Source of the DNA: Paenibacillus cellulosilyticus
GTDB taxonomy: Bacteria > Bacillota > Bacilli > Paenibacillales > Paenibacillaceae
Assembly: GCF_003182255.1 (NCBI RefSeq)
Contig: NZ_QGTQ01000031.1
Span: 1-64,000 of the forward strand
Direction: 5' to 3'
Length of the DNA: 64,000 bases
The notes beneath the pieces were generated by a model that was not told the origin of the DNA, searched no databases, and saw only the letters and a program-made list of their open reading frames with translations. A program made the position numbers and the translations under genes. Shown piece after piece: positions 56,793-64,000 of this stretch (its first letter is position 1; the number at the start of each line of letters is the position of its first letter).

Positions 56793-57695
56793 TTGAACGC
56801 GATCTTGTACTTCAAGAGATATTGGCAGATGTACGCACTGCTTTTCCTACCGGTGCTCTATTTCGCCATATTCAAATACGGGCCGATGTACGGCATTATA
56901 ATCGCTTTCAAAGATTTCAACTTCTTCCAGGGTATTAACGGCAGTGAATGGATCGGGTTAGACGCCTTCCGCGAAGTGTTCGCGATGCCGGATTTCACGA
57001 AGACGCTGCGAAACACATTGATGTTGAATTTGCTGGACCTGATGGTGTCCTTCCCAGCGCCGCTCATTCTCGCGGTTATGCTGTATGAGCTGAAGATTAC
57101 GTGGTTCAAGAAAATCTCGCAAACGATTCTGTACATTCCGCACTTTATTTCATGGGTTATTATCGGCGGCATTGTTTATCAGGTGTTCGGCACGCAGTCC
57201 GGCATGATTAACAATATCGTAACGTCAATGGGCTTTGATGCCATACCATTCCTTACAGACAAGAACGACTGGCTGTTTACTTATTTGATTGTAGGGGTTT
57301 GGCAAAGTGCAGGTTGGGGAACGATCATCTACTTGGCGGCGCTTACGGGTATTAACCGGGAATTGTTCGAAGCGGCTGACGTGGATGGCGCAGGGCGTTT
57401 CCGTAAAATTTGGAGCATTACGCTGCCAAGCTTGAAGCCAACGATTGTTACACTTCTTATTATCAGTCTCGGCAATATGATTGCTATTGGCTTTGAACGT
57501 CCTTACATTATCGGCAACACCTCTGTACGGGATTACTCTGACGTATTAAGTACGTTCGTTTACCGGGTAGGTATTGAATCTGGTCAATATACGATTGCGA
57601 CGGTTGTTGGCTTATTCCAAGCGGTTGTTGGTCTAGTATTCGTCCTTGGCGCCAACTATGCGTCCAAGAAGCTGGCGGACCAAAGCATTCTGTAA
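56793..57695 (+). CDS. Sugar ABC transporter permease 1 (LplB-like)
   Basis: A 300-residue permease with about six membrane helices and the ATPase-docking loop EAADVDGAGRFRKIWSITLP near residue 192. The N-terminus FKRYWQMYALLFLPVLYFAIFKYGPMYG is typical of LplB/YtcP-type partners. I prefer TTG 56793, nine bases after GGGAGG, because the ATG at 56784 directly abuts that site. A longer frame from 56712 has an unlikely basic leader. Confidence 0.9.
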   Translation: MNAILYFKRYWQMYALLFLPVLYFAIFKYGPMYGIIIAFKDFNFFQGINGSEWIGLDAFREVFAMPDFTKTLRNTLMLNLLDLMVSFPAPLILAVMLYELKITWFKKISQTILYIPHFISWVIIGGIVYQVFGTQSGMINNIVTSMGFDAIPFLTDKNDWLFTYLIVGVWQSAGWGTIIYLAALTGINRELFEAADVDGAGRFRKIWSITLPSLKPTIVTLLIISLGNMIAIGFERPYIIGNTSVRDYSDVLSTFVYRVGIESGQYTIATVVGLFQAVVGLVFVLGANYASKKLADQSIL

Positions 57696-57762
57696 GGAGT
57701 CATTTCTTTGCAGAATGTAAGGTTCACCTTGGCTCTCGAACATTAAGAAAGGAGCGAACGAC

Positions 57763-58638
57763 ATGAAAGATCGCCACGCAGGCCGCATGTTTGATGCGGT
57801 CAACCTTATTGCCTTATTAGTTTTCGTGCTGCTGTGTTTGGCTCCGTTTCTTCATATAATCGCAATTTCGCTTAGCTCAGCTCGTTCCATTATGTCCGGC
57901 GAGGTCAGCATTATCCCAATCGAGATCAATTGGAGCGCTTATTCACAAGTAATCTCGGATTCCTCGATGATTCGTTCGCTAGGATTTACGATAATGCTCA
58001 CGGTCCTCTTCACGGTGATGTGTATTCTGATGACGATCGCGGCAGCATACCCGCTCTCGAAGCCGGCGCTTCGCGGACGTAAGGCGGTCATGTTCTTTAT
58101 CATCATCACGATGTTCTTCAGCGGTGGTATTATTCCGGAATATATCCTTGTTCGGAACCTGCATTTGCTCGATTCGATTTGGGCGCTCGTTCTGCCGGGA
58201 CTCATTAGCCCGTTCTATCTGATTATTCTGATTTCGTTCTTCCAGAACGTTCCTGACAGTCTGGAGGAGTCCGCTCAGATCGACGGAAGCTCGTTCTTCC
58301 GTACGCTTATCAGCATTATTATTCCGCTGTCGCTGCCTGTACTGGCAACGCTGAGCCTCTTCTACGCGGTTGGCCGCTGGAACGGTTTCACGGACACGCT
58401 GATGTACATTACGAGTCCAGAGCTGTATCCGCTCCAATTGAAGCTATATCAGCTCGTACAGAACAACATGGTAAGTCAGCTTATGTCGCTTGAAGGTGCT
58501 TCAGGACAACATCTGCTGCAGCCGGAAAGCTTGAAGGCAGCCAGCGTAATTTTCGCGACTGTACCTATTCTGATCGTATATCCATGGCTGCAGCGGTATT
58601 TTGTCAGCGGCGTCATGTTGGGTGCAGTGAAAGGATAG
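57763..58638 (+). CDS. Sugar ABC transporter permease 2 (LplC/YtcP-like)
   Basis: A 291-residue permease with six membrane helices and docking loop EESAQIDGSSFFRTLISIIIP near residue 168. It ends in GVMLGAVKG, the usual C-terminus of this family. AAAGGAG precedes the ATG. It pairs with the preceding permease to form the channel. Confidence 0.93.
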   Translation: MKDRHAGRMFDAVNLIALLVFVLLCLAPFLHIIAISLSSARSIMSGEVSIIPIEINWSAYSQVISDSSMIRSLGFTIMLTVLFTVMCILMTIAAAYPLSKPALRGRKAVMFFIIITMFFSGGIIPEYILVRNLHLLDSIWALVLPGLISPFYLIILISFFQNVPDSLEESAQIDGSSFFRTLISIIIPLSLPVLATLSLFYAVGRWNGFTDTLMYITSPELYPLQLKLYQLVQNNMVSQLMSLEGASGQHLLQPESLKAASVIFATVPILIVYPWLQRYFVSGVMLGAVKG

Positions 58639-58731
58639 CGGCATTAGGCTAAACGGGGTGGCTAGGATGTACGTAAAGAGCAAGGAGCAGCCAGCCCCCT
58701 AACAGGCCGCAGCCAGATACAGGAGGCAATT

Positions 58732-59682
58732 ATGGGAAAAGACAAAGGCATTTACTCGTTCTCGACTTGCTGGAATATTAAAAAGCACAATGTCGGAAGC
58801 AGCATGATCCAAGAAATTAAGGACCTTGGCTTCCGTTATGTAGAGCTTAATTATAACGTGAATGACGAGCTGCTCTCGACGATCGAACCGATGATCGAGC
58901 GCGGCGAGATCGGCGTATCAAGTGTACACAATACGTTTCCTCACGATCCCGATCCCGATTACGGCACAGATTCCGTGCTGCTTGGCTTCGATGATGAGGA
59001 GAAGCGTCAACGATCGATCGAGCTGCTGCTTCGTTCGGCTGAATACGCGTACCGCTATGGCGCGAAGGCTGTCGTCGTACATCCTAGCGAGGTGCCGTTT
59101 GATTACAACATCGATCAGGCACTTAAAGGGATTTACCATGAACAGGGCAAAGATTCCGACGCCTATCGTCAGCTATGGTCTGAGATGATAGAACGCCGCG
59201 AGTCATTGAGCGGCCACTACCTGCAGCGAGTCGGCGACAGCCTCGAAGAGGTATGCGACCGCATTGCTGCGAAGGGTTGGGACGTATCGATCGGCATCGA
59301 GACGCGTTCGCGCTGTTACCAGATGCCAACGCTGCGCGAGGCACGTACGATCTTCGATCGATTGCCGGATGCGCCGGTTGGGCTGTGGTACGATTTTGGC
59401 CACGGCATGATGATGGAACGAATGGGCCTGTACGACAATGCGGCGGACATGGCGCTCATTAAGGATCGCGTTGTTGGTATTCATATTCACGAAACGGTTG
59501 GCTTGTCTGACCATTGGTGCCCTTATGTGCACAGTGGAGACAATGAGTATTTCGACCGATTCCTCCCGATTATCGCCGCAGCACCGGTCAAGGTGTATGA
59601 GCTGAAGGCTGCCTGTACGGCGGAGGAAATCGAAGAGAGCCACGATAAGCTGCTTTACAAGCTTGCGACCTTAAAGGTATAG
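58732..59682 (+). CDS. Sugar phosphate isomerase/epimerase (TIM barrel)
   Basis: A 316-residue protein of the xylose-isomerase-like/AP endonuclease 2 family. Features are SFSTCWNIKK at the start, HPSEVPFD near 123, GIETRSRC near 190 with a metal-ligand glutamate, WYDFGHGMMM near 221 and GIHIHETVG near 246, where the histidines and acids of the metal site are expected. It probably isomerises or epimerises a sugar released from the imported oligosaccharide. CAGGAGG precedes the ATG. The next gene starts four bases after its stop. Confidence 0.85.
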   Translation: MGKDKGIYSFSTCWNIKKHNVGSSMIQEIKDLGFRYVELNYNVNDELLSTIEPMIERGEIGVSSVHNTFPHDPDPDYGTDSVLLGFDDEEKRQRSIELLLRSAEYAYRYGAKAVVVHPSEVPFDYNIDQALKGIYHEQGKDSDAYRQLWSEMIERRESLSGHYLQRVGDSLEEVCDRIAAKGWDVSIGIETRSRCYQMPTLREARTIFDRLPDAPVGLWYDFGHGMMMERMGLYDNAADMALIKDRVVGIHIHETVGLSDHWCPYVHSGDNEYFDRFLPIIAAAPVKVYELKAACTAEEIEESHDKLLYKLATLKV

Positions 59683-59686
59683 CGTC

Positions 59687-60355
59687 ATGCACGAGAAATG
59701 GTTGAAGTATGCGCCTAAGCTGTTGTTCGACCGCAAGGAGCCATTTTATCCGGTTCGAATCGGCGTGACGGAGCTGAAGGACGGCGATCAGTCGCCTTCT
59801 TTTCGCAGGAGGTTCGCCTTCGACAGCGCCGATATCGATTACGTACTGGAGTACGCAATTTATTGGGACTATGACATCCAACATCTCTACGAGCTGGAGC
59901 ATGTGTGGATTTATGTCAATAAAGACGGAACGGTGGGCGACGCAGAAGCGAGTTTTCACGGCCGGTATTTGAAGTCGCTGCTGCCTGACCGGTCCAATCT
60001 GGACGGCACGCAGGTGCGGCTTTATTCGCAGCCCGGCAAGCATGCGTTCTCGCCGATGCCAGAGCTATTCAAGCTGATGCCCGGCTACCGGACCTGCACC
60101 GATCGGGATGCGGGGCTGGATGGCTTGACGCTTCCCGAATGGTTCGATAAGCGGCCCGTAACGAGTGAAGACACCAATGAGAAGGTACGTCTCTATTTGT
60201 ACAATGAGTTCCGTTTCATACCGGATGAAACCTTCGAGGAATATGACTACGAGCAGCCGCAAGAGCTGTTCGTGCCATGGCAATCGCTATTTGAGGAAAT
60301 TCCAGTTCGAATCGAGCGCGAGCTAGCGAAGATTCGGCTGTTTTCAGGCGAATAA
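59687..60355 (+). CDS. Uncharacterised protein of the uronide operon
   Basis: A 222-residue soluble protein that I do not recognise. It is rich in Tyr, Asp and Glu, with segments RRRFAFDSADIDYVLEYAIYWDYDIQHLYELEHVWIYV near 38-75 and a long acidic C-terminal half. No signal or membrane helix is seen. It starts four bases after the isomerase stop without a strong ribosome binding site of its own, so it is probably translated by coupling. Its place between isomerase and lyase-like enzyme suggests a part in saccharide handling. Confidence 0.65.
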   Translation: MHEKWLKYAPKLLFDRKEPFYPVRIGVTELKDGDQSPSFRRRFAFDSADIDYVLEYAIYWDYDIQHLYELEHVWIYVNKDGTVGDAEASFHGRYLKSLLPDRSNLDGTQVRLYSQPGKHAFSPMPELFKLMPGYRTCTDRDAGLDGLTLPEWFDKRPVTSEDTNEKVRLYLYNEFRFIPDETFEEYDYEQPQELFVPWQSLFEEIPVRIERELAKIRLFSGE

Positions 60356-60432
60356 GAAGCAGTAGGCCAATAGATGAGAGACGACATAGAGCTACTCGGC
60401 TAGTAGCAAGGATGCAGAGAGGAATGATCGAA

Positions 60433-62190
60433 ATGTTCGACAAGCTGATCGCCGTCAACGATCATTGGGCAGCGGAAGGAATGGCAAGGCAAGTACTGGC
60501 GGAGGAGAATCGTTTCTACGGAGGCGTTGCGGATGCCGACACTGGTATTGCATGGCCGACCCATACGGGAACGCAGATGGTTATGGCGTTCTGGGCATGC
60601 GCTTTGTCCAGCCCAGCTTCTCGCTACTACCGGGATGAGGCGATGCTGGCACGGCTGGAGCTTGCTTCATCGTTCATGCTGCGCTTCCAGCATGATGACG
60701 GCACCATATCACCGGGCTGGACGAATTTGCATTCGCCGCCGGACACGGGCTTCGTCGTTGTCGGGCTCGCGCAAGTGCTTGAGCTGCTGAACCGACAAGA
60801 ATGGGAGCCGCTGGCGCAGACGCGAACGAACCTGAGGCGGTTTCTGGAGCGAACGGTTCCGGCAATGGCGACGGGAGGCTGTCATACGCCGAATCATCGC
60901 TGGGTGCTGTCGGCGGCACTCGGCTTCCTCTATCAGCTTACGGGTCTGCCGGAGCTGAAAGAAAGAGCCGAGCAGTGGCTCGCGGAAGGTATTGATCTGA
61001 CGCCGGATGGCGAATGGACAGAGCGGAGCAACGGCATCTATAACGGCGTCAGCGATGTCATGCTCTATCACGCAGCGGAGCTGTTCGATCGACCTGAGCT
61101 GCTGGAGCCGGTACGCCGCAACCTGCGAATGATGGCTTACCTCATTCATCCTGACGGCGAGGTTGTGACGGACTATTCTGGGCGTCAGGACTTCGGCAGC
61201 AAGTTTGATATGTCGAGCTATCACTTTGTCAGCCTGCTGATGGCAAGCAAAGATCGCGATCCGTTCTTTGCCGCGCTGGCGGAGCTGGCGGGTGAGGCAC
61301 TGGATCATCCAGGTGCAGGACCAAACAACAGTCTGCTGGGCTGCTTGCTCCGTCCGGAGCTGCTTGATGGTTCCGTCGAGCCAGGGCCGCTGCCTGAGGA
61401 GTACCAGGTGATCATTAACGGCAACTTCCCGCGCGAGCACTATCTCGCCGAGATGGCAGGAGCGGGACATGGCGGACGTATTTACCACAGCCGGCTTCAT
61501 CCTGAATTCGGCGCACCGGTTGCTAGGGAACGTTCAGGCGTCACGAGCACAACGGTTATGGCTGAGACGAATGCGTTCTTCGCATTGCGGCATGGGCAGG
61601 CCAAGCTGCTTGCCGTCGGGGTTGGTTCCTCGTTCGAGCCAGGCTACGTCAAGATGAATGGTATGGAGGAGCTGGAGGATGGCTACCGGATGTTCGGAGT
61701 AGAGTCCAAAGGCTACTACGCGCCGATTCCTTCGGATCAGCTGCCGAAGTCGGCAAGCGAGCCGGTCAGCCCTTGGTATTTGCTGCCGCATCAGCTTCGC
61801 GAAGTCACGCATCTGCAAGGGCATCGCGTCAGTGTGGAATTGAAGCGGACGGCAGACGGCTATACGCTTCGCGTCGTGTGTCAGAAGCCGGACCCGGTGC
61901 TTACGCAGGTATCGTTCGTATTCGGCCGCGACGGCGAGTTCCAAGGCGGCGAATTGGAGAAGGCGGATACCGGCACGCAGTGGTGGAAGGACGGAACGGT
62001 TCGCTATGTGTCAGGCGGCGATTGGATCGAGCTGGATGGCGGCGCACATGAGCATATTGCCAAATCGATACGCAATGTTCCACTGCCTTCCGATTGCAAT
62101 ACGTTGATTGTTAATTTGATCACCCCGTACGATCGGACGTTCCATATCCGGCTGTCAGGTGTTGAAGCGCAAGGAGGAGCGGCGGAATGA
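60433..62190 (+). CDS. (alpha/alpha)-toroid polysaccharide lyase-like enzyme
   Basis: A 585-residue protein. The first 330 residues read as repeated helical hairpins of an (alpha/alpha) toroid, with GGCHTPNHRWVLSAALGFLYQL near 148 and TERSNGIYNGVSDVMLYHA near 203, where His, Asn and Tyr fall as in heparinase II/III-like lyases. The remainder is beta-rich, as in those enzymes. No signal peptide is present, so it would act on imported oligosaccharides. I prefer ATG 60433, nine bases after AGAGGA, over ATGs at 60412 and 60424. The family assignment is by fold pattern and is not secure. Confidence 0.65.
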   Translation: MFDKLIAVNDHWAAEGMARQVLAEENRFYGGVADADTGIAWPTHTGTQMVMAFWACALSSPASRYYRDEAMLARLELASSFMLRFQHDDGTISPGWTNLHSPPDTGFVVVGLAQVLELLNRQEWEPLAQTRTNLRRFLERTVPAMATGGCHTPNHRWVLSAALGFLYQLTGLPELKERAEQWLAEGIDLTPDGEWTERSNGIYNGVSDVMLYHAAELFDRPELLEPVRRNLRMMAYLIHPDGEVVTDYSGRQDFGSKFDMSSYHFVSLLMASKDRDPFFAALAELAGEALDHPGAGPNNSLLGCLLRPELLDGSVEPGPLPEEYQVIINGNFPREHYLAEMAGAGHGGRIYHSRLHPEFGAPVARERSGVTSTTVMAETNAFFALRHGQAKLLAVGVGSSFEPGYVKMNGMEELEDGYRMFGVESKGYYAPIPSDQLPKSASEPVSPWYLLPHQLREVTHLQGHRVSVELKRTADGYTLRVVCQKPDPVLTQVSFVFGRDGEFQGGELEKADTGTQWWKDGTVRYVSGGDWIELDGGAHEHIAKSIRNVPLPSDCNTLIVNLITPYDRTFHIRLSGVEAQGGAAE

Positions 62191-64000
62191 CGGAATATTT
62201 CATTAAGCGTCAAAGCTCGCAATATGCGTTCGGAGACGATGCTCGCAGCATTGTAGAGCTTGTCTCGTCCCGCTATACGGGTGCGAATCCGCCAGTCCCG
62301 TTCGCGCTTCGCGCCTTCTCGACCGCTGGCATTATGCAGACGGCTGAGGGGCTGTATGACATGGAGATGGCAAGCAGGCTGCCAGATGCCAAGCACGGTG
62401 CATACGTCTATATGCTCGGTCGCGTTTGGAGCGACGATGAGCGTTCGATCGACGGCGTGCTGGAGCCGCTTGGACCAACTTCATTGTATTTGAACGGTGA
62501 GCATCTGTACCGCTCGGGCGCGGTTGATGAGATGAAGCCGGACGCGCAGGTTATCGTGCCGCTGCTGTTCCGCCAAGGCTGGAACGACATCATGATCGAG
62601 GTGCGCCGCTCGCCAGCCGGCTTCGGCTGCCGCTTCGGCGCAGAAGAAGCTAAAGTTCGCATCCTGAACGTGCTGGCTCCGTTCCAGGAACGGGATGGAA
62701 TGGCTGGCTGGGTTTATTCCGAGCCTGTCTCGGCATCGCGATTCGGCGCAAGCGGAGCGTTCCCTGATTCTGAAGGTAAGGAGGAGGCTAGCGGCCTTGC
62801 TTGGCTGCCTTCGACGAGTTGGAGCGCAGAACGTTCGGGTAGACCCAATGTGGAGCGGCTGTTCGGATTGCCGGCTAAGCCGGCGGCGGCATACGGCTGG
62901 ACGCGTCTTGATGCAGTTGGCTGCGGTTCTTCGGTTTCCTTCGAAGGGTATGCTTACGGCCCAACCTCGATCTGGTTGGATAATGAGCAGGTCATCAGCC
63001 TCACGGAAGCGGGCTCGTTCCGTACGACAGTGACGCTGGGATCTACGCATCCAGAGCTGCTCATTCGCACCGAGAACGGACCCAAGGGCTGGGGCTTCGA
63101 CATCCATGCCCATGCAGAAGGCCGTCAGCTCGCATTCGAACTGCCTCGTTCTGTCCACGGATACGCCGGGGTGTGGCTGTACGCCGGTCCATTGGATCCA
63201 AAGGTCGTCACGGATCCGTCAGCTGTCCGCTCAATGGCAGCCTTGCTGCCTGCGATTGATGCAAAAGGGCGGCCATCCGGCCACACGTATTGGTCGGTAG
63301 ATGCGCCAGATACGAGAGTGCGGCCTTATTACGAGAATGCGATGCTGAGCAACAAATGGACGACTGGCTCAGCGACCAACTTTGGTCGCTGGGATTATCC
63401 ACTTGGCGTCACGATGTACGGTTTGCTTCGGGCTTCCCGGACGTTGAACCGCCAGGAGCTTGCCGATTATGCGCTTCACCATATTCGCAGCTGCACCGAG
63501 ATGTACGATTACTCGTTATGGGACCGCGACCAGTACGGATTCCCGTCGGTCAACCAACAGCTGGTTCTCATCAAAATGTTGGATAACTGCGGTTCGTTCG
63601 GCTCGGCGATGCTCGAAGCGCACGCACTATCGGGAGATTCGGTATTCCTGCGAATCGCGGATAGGATCGCCGACTTCATGCTGAACAAGCTGGAGCGTCA
63701 GCAGGATGGCGCCTTCTACCGGCTATGCCCGGGTGAATATGCAGCCAATACGATGTGGGCAGATGACCTGTATATGAGCACACCGTTCCTGGTGCGCTAC
63801 GCAGGGGCAACGGGGCGTAAAGAAGCGCTGGATGAAGCTGCGAAGCAGTTTCTACTGTTCCGCCGCTATCTGTTCATAGAAGACGAGCGCATCATGTCGC
63901 ATGTCTATGATTTCAAATACGGTCAGGCGACGAGAATGCCATGGGGCCGTGGGAATGGCTGGGTGCTGTTCTCCATAACCGAGCTGCTGGAGCGGCTGCC
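62187..64000 (+). CDS. GH105/GH88-type unsaturated uronyl hydrolase, truncated by window end
   Basis: An open frame from ATG 62187 runs without a stop to the window edge (604 complete codons). It overlaps the preceding stop as ATGA and has AAGGAGG upstream. The first 370 residues are a beta-rich extra domain. From about residue 375 comes an (alpha/alpha)6 hydrolase like YteR/YesR: NKWTTGSATNFGRWDYPLGV, MWADDLYMSTPFLVRYAG (with the catalytic-type aspartate) and WGRGNGWVLFS. Such enzymes hydrate the 4,5-unsaturated uronic acid left by lyases, so it fits directly with the lyase-like gene before it. The C-terminus is missing. Confidence 0.85.
   Translation, partial: MTEYFIKRQSSQYAFGDDARSIVELVSSRYTGANPPVPFALRAFSTAGIMQTAEGLYDMEMASRLPDAKHGAYVYMLGRVWSDDERSIDGVLEPLGPTSLYLNGEHLYRSGAVDEMKPDAQVIVPLLFRQGWNDIMIEVRRSPAGFGCRFGAEEAKVRILNVLAPFQERDGMAGWVYSEPVSASRFGASGAFPDSEGKEEASGLAWLPSTSWSAERSGRPNVERLFGLPAKPAAAYGWTRLDAVGCGSSVSFEGYAYGPTSIWLDNEQVISLTEAGSFRTTVTLGSTHPELLIRTENGPKGWGFDIHAHAEGRQLAFELPRSVHGYAGVWLYAGPLDPKVVTDPSAVRSMAALLPAIDAKGRPSGHTYWSVDAPDTRVRPYYENAMLSNKWTTGSATNFGRWDYPLGVTMYGLLRASRTLNRQELADYALHHIRSCTEMYDYSLWDRDQYGFPSVNQQLVLIKMLDNCGSFGSAMLEAHALSGDSVFLRIADRIADFMLNKLERQQDGAFYRLCPGEYAANTMWADDLYMSTPFLVRYAGATGRKEALDEAAKQFLLFRRYLFIEDERIMSHVYDFKYGQATRMPWGRGNGWVLFSITELLERL

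Noticed and set aside
55199-56815. A 538-residue minus-strand open frame
   Set aside because: It is the reverse shadow of the binding-protein gene, which has a lipobox, ribosome binding site and family match. The shadow product is rich in Arg, His, Cys and Val with no domain.

Overview
The window reads as a chromosomal stretch from a Gram-positive, endospore-former-type Bacillota, most likely Paenibacillaceae (Paenibacillus/Cohnella-like). The reasons are strong AGGAGG-type ribosome binding sites, frequent GTG and TTG starts, moderately high GC, a two-subunit glycine decarboxylase (GcvPA/GcvPB), an LtaS-type lipoteichoic acid synthase, a yceC-H-like Ter operon, cre-like sites, and a membrane AraC regulator next to an LplA-type sugar ABC importer. 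No rRNA, tRNA, CRISPR array, insertion sequence or prophage was seen. All family assignments were made by reading the sequence; no database search was run.

Layout. 1-7301 (mainly minus strand): a 13-codon gene start at the left edge, a non-coding stretch with a GTAGCA microsatellite and a large inverted repeat, a PAP2 phosphatase with an LTA synthase, then gcvT-gcvPA-gcvPB; gcvH lies divergently at 7436. 7.9-15.4 kb: an MHYT-GGDEF-EAL cyclic-di-GMP protein behind a palindromic operator, a heterodimeric ABC exporter with one degenerate ATPase site, and a secreted metallophosphoesterase. 15.4-23.8 kb: a dispersed-repeat cluster, a UvrD-type helicase, a GH43 enzyme, a glycosyltransferase diverging from a nucleotide-sugar dehydrogenase, a GT-D-fold protein, and an XRE regulator carrying about ten 29-30-residue repeats behind two palindromes. 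24.0-26.8 kb: a GH3 glycosidase with cre and promoter.

27.1-37.7 kb is a Ter stress-response locus: three TerD paralogues, TerC, then a metabolic module (CitE-like lyase, a fused double phosphoribosyltransferase, HAD phosphatase, ATP-grasp) and a membrane protein with TelA. The ATP-grasp gene has a one-base frameshift as sequenced.

37.9-44.7 kb is the most interesting part: four tightly coupled genes between two terminators. The third encodes an 815-residue protein whose N-terminal methylase closely resembles borosin (OphMA/SonM-type) backbone alpha-N-methyltransferases, fused to a helical domain resembling the LigA-like borosin leader and to a long C-terminal region. The fourth is an Fe(II)/2-oxoglutarate oxygenase. 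The first two are large paralogous proteins of unknown family, one carrying about 77 residues of almost unbroken Asp-Val/Asp-Ile alternation. I infer a peptide- or protein-modifying (RiPP-like) system in which one or both of these large proteins, or the methylase's own C-terminus, is the substrate.

44.7-52.4 kb holds a small membrane ORF, an SDR dehydrogenase, a HemAT-like globin sensor with an FNR/CRP-type site, a saccharopine-dehydrogenase-like protein with an acidic tail, a two-domain multicopper oxidase, an HD-GYP phosphodiesterase and a VanY-type carboxypeptidase. 52.5-64.0 kb is a carbohydrate-use operon: AraC-type sensor, lipoprotein, two permeases, sugar isomerase, an unknown protein, an (alpha/alpha)-toroid lyase-like enzyme and a truncated GH105-type unsaturated uronyl hydrolase, suggesting uptake and degradation of uronic-acid-containing oligosaccharides.
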